DNA of 10,254 bases from an uncultured Solobacterium sp. (lineage in GTDB: Bacteria; Bacillota_I; Bacilli_A; Erysipelotrichales; Erysipelotrichaceae): assembly GCA_900554555.1 (NCBI GenBank), contig USIC01000011.1, positions 1 through 10,254 of the forward strand, written 5' to 3'. Below, piece after piece: positions 1-5,837 of the stretch (the stretch's first letter is position 1; every line of letters starts with the position of its first letter). A model generated the notes under the pieces. The model worked only from the letters and a program-made list of their open reading frames with translations, did not search any database and was not told where the DNA came from. The translations under genes and the position numbers were made by a program.

Positions 1-1443
1 AATGGTGCGGGTAAGAGTACTCTGATGAGTGTTCTTTTCGGTCTATATCAACCAGAAGAGGGACAGATTTATAAGAATGGAAAGCCAGTTCAAATCAATA
101 ATCCAAATGATGCGAATGATTTGGGCATTGGAATGGTACATCAGCACTTTAAGTTAGTGCAGGTGTTTACTGTTCTAGAAAATATTATTCTTGGTGTTGA
201 AACAACAAAGCTTGGCTTTATCAGTAAGAAGGAAGCACGTAAAAAGGTTGTTGCTTTATCGAAGTCTTATGGATTGAATGTAGATCCAGATGCACTAGTT
301 GAAAATATTACGGTAGGTATGCAACAGCGTACAGAAATCCTAAAGATGTTATATCGTGATAATGATATTTTGATTTTTGATGAACCTACGGCTGTATTAA
401 CTCCACAGGAAATTGAAGAACTCATGCAAATCATGAAGAGTCTTGCAAAGGAAGGAAAGTCAATCTTATTTATCACGCATAAGTTAAATGAAATTATGCA
501 GGTGGCAGATCGATGCTCTGTACTTCGTAAGGGTGCGTATATCGGCACGGTTGATGTGAAGAATACGACAAAGGAAGAACTATCAAATATGATGGTTGGT
601 CGTGATGTTAAGTTTGTCGTAGATAAAAAGGAAAGTAATCCTACGGAAGAAGTATTAGAACTTGAAAACTTATGTGTCTTTGACAAGATTCACAAGAAGG
701 ATAGTATTCATAATGTATCATTCAAGGTTCGTAAGGGTGAAATTGTTTGTATTGCTGGTATTGATGGAAATGGTCAAACAGAGCTAGTACATGCAATTAC
801 TGGTCTTGAAAAGATTAAGAGTGGTAAGGTAAAACTCAATATTGATGGTGAGATGAAGGATGTTTCTCATACTTCGATTCGCTATAAGAATACACATGGT
901 ATTTCTCACATTCCAGAAGACCGTCATAAACATGGTTTAATTCTCGATTACTCTTTGGAACAAAATTTAGTTTTACAACGGTATCTTGAACCAGAGTTCC
1001 AAAGTCATGGCATGATACGGTTCAAGGAAGTTCGAAAGTATGCAGAAAGACTCATTCAAGAATACGACGTACGTAGTGGTCAAGGACCAATTACGATTTC
1101 TCGTAGTATGTCTGGTGGTAACCAACAGAAGGCTATTATTGCACGTGAATTAGACCGCAAGCATAATTTATTGATTGCGGTACAGCCTACACGTGGTCTA
1201 GATGTTGGTGCGATTGAGTATATTCATAAACAGATTATTCAAAGCCGTGATAGTGGAGCAGGTGTATTGCTTGTTTCTCTGGAATTAGATGAGGTTATGA
1301 ACTTATCTGACCGTATTCTTGTCATGTATGAAGGTGAAATTGTTGGTGAACTAGATCCTAAGAAGACAACTGTACAAGAGTTAGGTCTATATATGGCAGG
1401 TGCGAAGCGTAATGGTAAGGAGGAGAAGAGCGATGAAGAATAA
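1..1443 (+). CDS. nupO: Nucleoside ABC transporter ATP-binding protein, duplicated NBD (NupO/YufO-like), 5' partial
   Basis: Cytoplasmic ATPase of a BMP-type nucleoside importer, energising the two permeases encoded next. The gene runs in from the left edge: the first codons already read the Walker A motif NGAGKST, so roughly 30 N-terminal residues are missing, and the first ATG (25) is internal. Counting from the first visible codon, NBD1 has the Q-loop at about 48 (VHQHFK), a signature-like VGMQQR at 105-110, Walker B LIFDEP near 124-129 and an H-loop His near 160. NBD2 (about 215-480) has a degenerate Walker A GIDGNGQTE, signature MSGGNQQ at 370-376, Walker B followed by QPTRGLD where the catalytic Glu is Gln, and Ser at the H-loop position (LLVSLEL). 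This asymmetry, one complete and one degenerate site, is normal for RbsA/YufO-type ATPases. It overlaps the next gene by 11 bases. Family assignment is firm; guanosine or general nucleoside specificity is inferred from B. subtilis NupNOPQ. Confidence 0.93.
   Translation, partial: NGAGKSTLMSVLFGLYQPEEGQIYKNGKPVQINNPNDANDLGIGMVHQHFKLVQVFTVLENIILGVETTKLGFISKKEARKKVVALSKSYGLNVDPDALVENITVGMQQRTEILKMLYRDNDILIFDEPTAVLTPQEIEELMQIMKSLAKEGKSILFITHKLNEIMQVADRCSVLRKGAYIGTVDVKNTTKEELSNMMVGRDVKFVVDKKESNPTEEVLELENLCVFDKIHKKDSIHNVSFKVRKGEIVCIAGIDGNGQTELVHAITGLEKIKSGKVKLNIDGEMKDVSHTSIRYKNTHGISHIPEDRHKHGLILDYSLEQNLVLQRYLEPEFQSHGMIRFKEVRKYAERLIQEYDVRSGQGPITISRSMSGGNQQKAIIARELDRKHNLLIAVQPTRGLDVGAIEYIHKQIIQSRDSGAGVLLVSLELDEVMNLSDRILVMYEGEIVGELDPKKTTVQELGLYMAGAKRNGKEEKSDEE
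1418..1423 (+). promoter_or_regulatory. Ribosome binding site fixing the nupP start
   Basis: Perfect AGGAGG inside the end of nupO, 9 bases ahead of ATG 1433. It favours this start over the longer reading frame that opens at 1400. Confidence 0.85.
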
Positions 1444-2620
1444 AAATAAAAAATCCTCTGAAGGATTAAAGTCGCTAAGTGCTTCTTTACTGTGTATCTT
1501 CGGCGGTATCTTTGTTGGATTTGTTGTTCTTGTATTACTATCTGTATTTAATCCTCGTATTGGATTTGCGGAAGCAGTACGCGGCATTCTAATCATTCTT
1601 GGTGGACCGTTCTCTGGTGGTGGTAACTCACTATTCCAGCTTGGTAATATGTTGTTTAATGCAACTCCATTAATTCTAACGGGTTTATCTGCATGTATTG
1701 CATTTAAGACAGGTCTATTTAATATTGGTGCTCCAGGACAGTACTTAATGGGTGCGATGGTAACATTGCTTGTTTCATTATCAATCCCATCTGCAGTTGT
1801 TCCATCTCCAGTGATTTGGTTACTAGCATTAGTTTGCGGTACGTTAGCTGGTGCACTTTGGGGTGCAATTCCTGGTTTCTTCAAAGCATATCTCAATGTC
1901 AATGAAGTTATCGTTTGTATTATGACAAACTGGATTGCGGCCAATGTAGTTAGCTGGGTATTTAATGGTTCTAAGTTTATTAACGTTGCGGAATCAAAAG
2001 TAAACTTCATCATGAAAACAGAAGTAAACAATATCGCAACCGCAACATTTGGATTAGATAAAATCTTCTCTGGTGGTTCTGTTGTATCCTATGCAGACGC
2101 AAGTATCTTTCTAGCAATCTGTGTAGCCATCGCACTTTATGTCGTGATGAATAAGACGACGTTTGGATATGAACTGAAGGCTTGTGGATATAACCGTGAT
2201 GGTGCAAAGTATGCAGGCATGAACGAGAAGAGAAATCTACTTCTAGCGATGGCTATCGCTGGTGGTCTTGCGGCGATGGGTGCGTCTATCTGGTGTCTCA
2301 ATGGTCATCAGGACTTTAAATGGGAAACATATCAGACATTACCAGTAGATGGATTCAATGGTATCCCTGCAGCCTTGCTTGCTGGGAATAATCCTATCGG
2401 TATTATCTTTACTGCAATTTTCTTAAAGTATATCAACGTAGGTGGATCAAACCTTGCGGCGAATACTGCATTCAATGAATATGTATCTCAGTTAATGGTT
2501 GCGATGATTGTATATTTCTCAGGCTTTGCAAGATATATTAGTATGTTATTAAGTACAAAGAAAAAATCCTTACAGGAGATTGAGACAGAGATCAAAAATA
2601 GTAAGGAGGAAACAAAATGA
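1433..2620 (+). CDS. nupP: Nucleoside ABC transporter permease 1 (NupP/YufP-like)
   Basis: Integral membrane permease, 395 residues, of the branched-chain amino acid/sugar/nucleoside permease family (BPD_transp_2); with NupQ it should form the translocation channel. The ATG at 1433 is chosen because AGGAGG (1418-1423) lies 9 bases before it; an upstream extension to 1400 is possible but lacks a ribosome site. Visible landmarks are a Lys-rich cytoplasmic N-terminus, a first hydrophobic helix at about 18-38, the conserved segment FKTGLFNIGAPGQYLMGA at about 91-108, and the ATPase-contact loop KAYLNVNEVIVCIMTNW at about 151-167. About eight to ten hydrophobic segments follow, ending in a charged tail. 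Translation is coupled on both sides: its start overlaps the nupO stop, and its TGA overlaps the next ATG as ATGA. Length is near that of B. subtilis YufP. The substrate is inferred from the family. Confidence 0.92.
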   Translation: MKNKNKKSSEGLKSLSASLLCIFGGIFVGFVVLVLLSVFNPRIGFAEAVRGILIILGGPFSGGGNSLFQLGNMLFNATPLILTGLSACIAFKTGLFNIGAPGQYLMGAMVTLLVSLSIPSAVVPSPVIWLLALVCGTLAGALWGAIPGFFKAYLNVNEVIVCIMTNWIAANVVSWVFNGSKFINVAESKVNFIMKTEVNNIATATFGLDKIFSGGSVVSYADASIFLAICVAIALYVVMNKTTFGYELKACGYNRDGAKYAGMNEKRNLLLAMAIAGGLAAMGASIWCLNGHQDFKWETYQTLPVDGFNGIPAALLAGNNPIGIIFTAIFLKYINVGGSNLAANTAFNEYVSQLMVAMIVYFSGFARYISMLLSTKKKSLQEIETEIKNSKEETK

Positions 2621-3600
2621 TTTTTATTCTTCAGAAAACATTGATTTTTACCATTCCGCTATTGATCGTTGCCTTAGCAGGTATGTTTGCGGAACGTAGT
2701 GGTATCATCAACATTGCATTAGACGGTATTATGATTTTTGGTGCCTTCATTGGTGCAGTTGTGACACTATTATTACGGCAGAACGTTCCATTCTTTGTTG
2801 ACCATAATCAGATTATGTTTGTGATAGCGATGCTTGCGGCAGCTGTTGCAGGTGCGTTATTCTCACTTCTATTATCTGTATCTGCGATTAAATTTAAAGC
2901 AGATCAGACAATCGCTGGTACAGCATTAAATCTTCTTGCGCCAGCAGTTGCACTCTTCTTTATTAAGGTATTTACAAGTAAAGATCAGTTAGAGATGGGT
3001 ACAGCTGTCGACTCCCTTGGACAACGTCATGACTTTGGTTATGTTATCCAGAACAAGGAAGTAAGTGGCATCTTTGCGATACTCTTTGATAAGGCATATA
3101 TTTCGACCTTTATCGCAATTGTATTATTTATTATCTTATCTATCTTCTTGTATAAGACGAAGACAGGTTTACGTTTGCGTGCATGTGGTGAACATCCACA
3201 GGCGGCTGATTCTGTAGGTATCAATGTATATAAGATGCGTTATCTTGGTACAACAATCTCAGGTGCGTTAGGTGGATTTGGTGGTTACTTATATATTGCG
3301 ACAGTTGCCAATGGTACTGCTTCTGGTGCAGTAGCTGGTATGGGATTCTTAGCGATGGCTATTATGATTTTCGGTAACTGGTCACCACTCGGTGTTGCCT
3401 TTGGATCCTTAATGTTTGGCTTCTTAAAGTGTTTAAGTGTTGTTTATAACCAGATTCCATTCACAAAAGGACTACCATTACCAATGTATTTCTATAACAT
3501 TATTCCGTACCTAGTCGTATTAATTGTTTTAGGATTCTCTAGTGGTAAATCTAGAGCACCTAAGGCAGAAGGTATTCCTTACGATAAGGGAACGCGTTAA
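2617..3600 (+). CDS. nupQ: Nucleoside ABC transporter permease 2 (NupQ/YufQ-like)
   Basis: Second channel-forming permease of the importer, 327 residues, BPD_transp_2 family. The start is clear: AGGAGG at 2604-2609 lies 7 bases before an ATG that overlaps the previous stop (ATGA). The family hallmark AERSGIINIALDGIMIFGAF (about 25-44) follows the first helix; most relatives have Glu where this protein has Asp in LDGIM, a conservative change. A second hallmark, KFKADQTIAGTALNLL, lies near 91-106, and the cytoplasmic loop LRACGEHPQAADSVGIN sits in the middle of the protein, as in other YufQ homologues. About eight or nine hydrophobic helices are visible, and the C-terminus is short and basic. 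The operon order ATPase, permease P, permease Q matches B. subtilis nupOPQ. The gene is followed within 15 bases by an intrinsic terminator, so the operon ends here. Confidence 0.92.
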   Translation: MIFILQKTLIFTIPLLIVALAGMFAERSGIINIALDGIMIFGAFIGAVVTLLLRQNVPFFVDHNQIMFVIAMLAAAVAGALFSLLLSVSAIKFKADQTIAGTALNLLAPAVALFFIKVFTSKDQLEMGTAVDSLGQRHDFGYVIQNKEVSGIFAILFDKAYISTFIAIVLFIILSIFLYKTKTGLRLRACGEHPQAADSVGINVYKMRYLGTTISGALGGFGGYLYIATVANGTASGAVAGMGFLAMAIMIFGNWSPLGVAFGSLMFGFLKCLSVVYNQIPFTKGLPLPMYFYNIIPYLVVLIVLGFSSGKSRAPKAEGIPYDKGTR

Positions 3601-3610
3601 TCATAAAGAT

Positions 3611-3646
3611 GGAGAAGTTGTGACAGGCAACTTCTTTTTGTCTTTT
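3611..3646 (+). terminator. Intrinsic terminator of the nup operon
   Basis: AGAAGTTG (3613-3620) pairs with CAACTTCT (3628-3635) around a 7-base loop, with two more G-T pairs possible at the base. It is followed by a T-rich tail (3635-3646) broken by one G and one C. It lies 10-15 bases after the nupQ stop and ahead of a separate promoter. Confidence 0.85.
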
Positions 3647-3658
3647 ACAATTATTAAT

Positions 3659-3687
3659 TTGATAAAATGATTTACACAATGTATAAT
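3659..3687 (+). promoter_or_regulatory. Sigma-A-type promoter for the anchored-protein gene
   Basis: TTGATA (3659-3664), a 17-base spacer and a perfect TATAAT (3682-3687). Expected transcription start is near 3694. That lies beyond the ATG at 3692, which argues against that ATG as the start of the downstream gene and for the one at 3758. Confidence 0.8.
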
Positions 3688-3757
3688 ACCTATGATTAAA
3701 TTATCACAAGTAAAATACTATAAGTTAAAGAAAAGGCGAAGTAAAGAAAACATAGAT

Positions 3758-4552
3758 ATGAAAAATAAAACTAATTATGAAGTGAATACCAATAAAAAGA
3801 AGAAGAAAAAGTTGCTGATTTTATTGCTTAGCCTTATAGGCTTAGTAGCAATTGTGGCTATCGGTAGAGTAATCTGGAATAATGTTAAAAGCGAGAGTAG
3901 CGTAACTAATAACCATCAAGATAGTAGCGAAGAAACTACTAAGGATGGTAAGAAGAACGACCAGAAGAAGGATGACAAGAAGGATAATTCTTCTAAGAAT
4001 GATAAGAAGTCTGATGAGAAGAAGAACGATGTGAAGGAGACTGAGAACAAGACTGAAACAAGTAACAACTCAGGTAACACAAATTCTACTAACAATTCTA
4101 CTTCCACTGTTAAGCCAAGTAACAACACAACAAACAACAGTACAACAACTACAACTCAGCCAAGTAACAACACAAGCACAGCAACAAACAACAACTCTAC
4201 AAGCAACAACAGTTCTAGTCAGCCAACAGGTTGCACACCAGTTTATGAAACTGTAACAGTAACTGATGTACCAGCTCAGCCTATCTACGGTGAAGAGCAG
4301 TATTTAATCTCTGCTGAAGAACCAATTTATGAAGAACGTACAGTTTTTATGACATCTGATGGTGTTCAGTTTGAAACAAGTCAAGAAGAAGCTTTAGATG
4401 AATATTGCTTAGAGCATAATGTTTCTTACTATGTAACAACTGTTAAGACTCAGGTTGGTACAAAGCCAGCTCAGTATGGTACACGTCAGGTTGTTACTGG
4501 TTATACAGAACCTGTAACTCATACTGAACAACGTCAAGTTGACTGCAAGTAA
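3758..4552 (+). CDS. Single-pass membrane-anchored protein with low-complexity linker and Cys-containing C-terminal domain, function unknown
   Basis: I do not recognise a named family. The 264-residue product (start 3758) has a short cytoplasmic tail ending in six lysines (13-18), one hydrophobic helix at about 19-40, then roughly 110 residues of disordered linker. The linker is first a Lys/Asp/Glu/Asn polyampholyte (about 55-110), then Ser/Thr/Asn/Pro-rich (about 110-157). The C-terminal domain (about 158-264) is Tyr/Val/Thr-rich with Cys159, Cys217 and Cys263, and has two similar-looking stretches around PAQPIYGEE and KPAQYGTRQ. The basic tail then helix suggests N-in/C-out topology, with the domain held out through the cell wall by the linker. 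The longer frame from ATG 3692 is disfavoured because that ATG precedes the predicted transcription start; no strong ribosome site precedes either ATG. It is the first gene of a likely two-gene unit, 39 bases ahead of the next, with no terminator seen between them. Confidence 0.75.
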   Translation: MKNKTNYEVNTNKKKKKKLLILLLSLIGLVAIVAIGRVIWNNVKSESSVTNNHQDSSEETTKDGKKNDQKKDDKKDNSSKNDKKSDEKKNDVKETENKTETSNNSGNTNSTNNSTSTVKPSNNTTNNSTTTTTQPSNNTSTATNNNSTSNNSSSQPTGCTPVYETVTVTDVPAQPIYGEEQYLISAEEPIYEERTVFMTSDGVQFETSQEEALDEYCLEHNVSYYVTTVKTQVGTKPAQYGTRQVVTGYTEPVTHTEQRQVDCK

Positions 4553-4578
4553 TTTAATATACTTTTAAATCTAAATAT

Positions 4579-4583
4579 GAGGG
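4579..4583 (+). promoter_or_regulatory. Ribosome binding site setting the start at 4592
   Basis: GAGGG followed by an 8-base A/T spacer and ATG 4592. It overlaps the alternative ATG at 4577, which therefore cannot be served by it. Confidence 0.7.
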
Positions 4584-4591
4584 ATAAATAT

Positions 4592-5116
4592 ATGGAAAAA
4601 TTATATTTTGATACAGTTGAAGATATTTTGACTGCATGTAATTCTGCGAAACCATTAAGTCAGTATGAAGATGTATTATGCTTATTTAGAAATGAGAAAA
4701 TTAACGGGAATCCATATAGACTACTTGCTGAGAATTTTCAGAAATATAAAAAGGGTAAGGGTGGTAGCAAAAGTGATGATGACTGGAACTTCTATCAATA
4801 TTTGAAGAGTTTAAAATGTAAAAAGCAATATAATTTTCCGAAGGAAGATGGGACATATATTACAGTGAAAATTGATCTTTTAAACCCAATAGATAAGAGT
4901 ATCAAATTAGTTGAAGGTAATGAAAAAGTAACAGAGTTTATCGATCCAAAGTGGCATCTTGTTGTGGCGTATTATGCATATAAAGATGCAAAATTTAATC
5001 ACCCAGATAATAAATATGCAAGTAAAATTAGTAATAAAATAAAAAAGAAATTGAATAGAAGATTTAGATCTGGAGTCCTCAAACTGTGGATGGAACGTGC
5101 ATTAAAGATTAAATGA
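4592..5116 (+). CDS. Hypothetical protein, 174 residues, no recognised family
   Basis: Unrecognised soluble protein. The ATG at 4592 is chosen because GAGGG (4579-4583) lies 8 bases before it; the in-frame ATG at 4577 overlaps that ribosome site. There is no signal peptide or membrane helix. The protein is rich in Lys, Tyr and Asn, with an aromatic middle section (DDDWNFYQYLKSL, then KWHLVVAYYAYKDAKF) and a strongly basic C-terminus (KIKKKLNRRFRSG), which could contact nucleic acid or membrane, though that is speculation. Five of six arginines use AGA, whereas the nup genes use mostly CGT, so it may be acquired or little expressed. It lies 39 bases after the anchored-protein gene in the same direction and is followed by a hairpin with a T-rich tail, so the two genes probably share a transcript. 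A real gene by ribosome site, length and context; function unknown. Confidence 0.7.
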   Translation: MEKLYFDTVEDILTACNSAKPLSQYEDVLCLFRNEKINGNPYRLLAENFQKYKKGKGGSKSDDDWNFYQYLKSLKCKKQYNFPKEDGTYITVKIDLLNPIDKSIKLVEGNEKVTEFIDPKWHLVVAYYAYKDAKFNHPDNKYASKISNKIKKKLNRRFRSGVLKLWMERALKIK

Positions 5117-5136
5117 TTAAAAGAGCAAAAGTGAAT

Positions 5137-5178
5137 TGAATCTCCTAAGTTGGACAACAAGTTAGGAGGTTTATTTTT
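5137..5178 (+). terminator. Probable intrinsic terminator after the accessory gene pair
   Basis: CTCCTAA (5142-5148) pairs with TTAGGAG (5162-5168), extendable to about 12 pairs (5137-5148 with 5162-5173, including wobbles), with a 13-base loop that can fold further. It is followed by a T-rich stretch (5170-5178) and lies about 20 bases after the 174-residue gene's stop. The same AGGAGG could instead be a ribosome site for the short reading frame at 5182, so the double role is uncertain. Confidence 0.55.
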
Positions 5179-5181
5179 ATT

Positions 5182-5217
5182 ATGAAATTTACATTTGAAG
5201 ATAAGGCTCAAATCTAA
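5182..5217 (+). pseudogene. Possible decayed start of an IS3-type transposase OrfA
   Basis: An 11-codon frame reading MKFTFEDKAQI then stop. The opening resembles, from memory, the start of IS3-family OrfA proteins of Firmicutes (a lysine/aromatic start followed by an ED/EK-K-x-x-I pattern). It has an AGGAGG upstream (5164-5169), though the spacing is long (12 bases), and nothing resembling the rest of a transposase follows. The area from 5117 to 5292 otherwise holds no gene that I can support. Resemblance over 11 codons is weak evidence; coincidence is quite possible. Confidence 0.25.
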
Positions 5218-5292
5218 AAGGAACGAAACCAAGTGAACCCTTTATACTATTATTTCGCTACACTTGGCACATTAGAAAAAAGATGGATGTTG

Positions 5293-5301
5293 TGGTAAAA
5301 T
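5293..5301 (+). promoter_or_regulatory. Candidate extended -10 promoter for the CarD-amylase operon
   Basis: TGGTAAAAT: a TGn extension and a TAAAAT -10 hexamer, ending 26 bases before the TTG start at 5328. The best -35 at usual spacing is poor (TTAGAA at 5272-5277, 18-base spacer), as extended -10 promoters allow. Expected transcript start is near 5308, leaving a short leader. Confidence 0.5.
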
Positions 5302-5316
5302 AGAAATGGTGAAAGT

Positions 5317-5322
5317 AGGTGA
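5317..5322 (+). promoter_or_regulatory. Ribosome binding site pointing to a TTG start for the CarD gene
   Basis: AGGTGA 5 bases before TTG 5328. The upstream GTG (5319) overlaps this site, so it is unlikely to be the initiation codon. The same AGGTGA element precedes the amylase and the last gene of the window. Confidence 0.7.
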
Positions 5323-5327
5323 TTTCT

Positions 5328-5828
5328 TTGTATAAAGTAAAAGATATCGTTGTCTATCGAAGAGATGTATGTCGCATTACAGGAAAGAAACGCAGTGACT
5401 TTACGGGGGAACAATGTTATATTCTTGAACCGTATTTTCCTACTTCTGGATCTGTTTCTATTCAGGTTCCAGTATCCAATAAAGCAGGTCACTTACGTGA
5501 TTTGATTACAAAAGAGGAGATTGATCAGTTGATTATTGATACACCTGATTTAGAGACTCTTGAAAGTAAGCCTGCAAATATGAAGAGTCAGTATGCTTCA
5601 CTGTTAAAAGGAAATGATATTAGTGAATTAGTACGTATCATCAAGACTTCGTATGGACGCAATCAAGAGCGTCTTGAACAACATAAGAAGTTAGCTTCTA
5701 TCGATGATGAATATTTACAGATTGCCGAGAAATACCTATATGAAGAACTTTCTGTTGTGTTAGATTTATCAATCGAAGATACAAAGGAATATTTTGAAAA
5801 AGAGGTAGCGAAATTAACTCGCAAATAA
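5328..5828 (+). CDS. CarD-family transcriptional regulator (CarD/CdnL/TRCF RNA polymerase-interacting)
   Basis: CarD/CdnL proteins bind the RNA polymerase beta subunit through an N-terminal Tudor-like domain and act on promoter open complexes through a helical C-terminal domain. The 166-residue product fits that size. Residues 1-60 (LYKVKDIVVYRRDVCRI, then a strand pattern ending in IQVPVSNKAGHLRDLITKEE) look like the polymerase-binding domain, and residues 70-166 are predominantly helical with conserved-looking stretches IIKTSYGRNQERLEQHKK and AEKYLYEELSVVL. It is the YRRDVC variant rather than the YPxHGVG form, a variant I associate with Erysipelotrichia-type Firmicutes. The TTG start is chosen because AGGTGA sits 5 bases upstream and because family members begin with a hydrophobic residue then YKV or FKV. 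The stop is 9 bases before the amylase ATG, indicating one operon. Family is confident; which genes it affects cannot be seen. Confidence 0.88.
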   Translation: MYKVKDIVVYRRDVCRITGKKRSDFTGEQCYILEPYFPTSGSVSIQVPVSNKAGHLRDLITKEEIDQLIIDTPDLETLESKPANMKSQYASLLKGNDISELVRIIKTSYGRNQERLEQHKKLASIDDEYLQIAEKYLYEELSVVLDLSIEDTKEYFEKEVAKLTRK

Positions 5829-5837
5829 GAGGTGACT

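Noticed and set aside
728..1330. Degenerate second nucleotide site in the ABC ATPase (GNGQ Walker A, QPTRGLD instead of a catalytic Glu, no H-loop His)
   Set aside because: The same asymmetric pattern is usual in YufO/RbsA-type duplicated ATPases, so it is not a defect.
1387..2031. 214-codon minus-strand open frame across nupP, plus other long antisense frames such as 267-686 and 6562-6864
   Set aside because: These are shadows of well-supported plus-strand genes; they have no recognisable motifs and lack credible ribosome sites.
3916..4137. Hydrophobic minus-strand frame opposite the low-complexity linker
   Set aside because: It arises from the complement of Lys/Asn/Ser/Thr-rich codons, which reads as Leu/Phe/Val/Ser; not a real membrane protein.
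3940..4230. Low-complexity DNA as a tandem repeat or CRISPR-like array
   Set aside because: It stays in frame and encodes a biased linker; there is no regular repeat unit or spacer structure.
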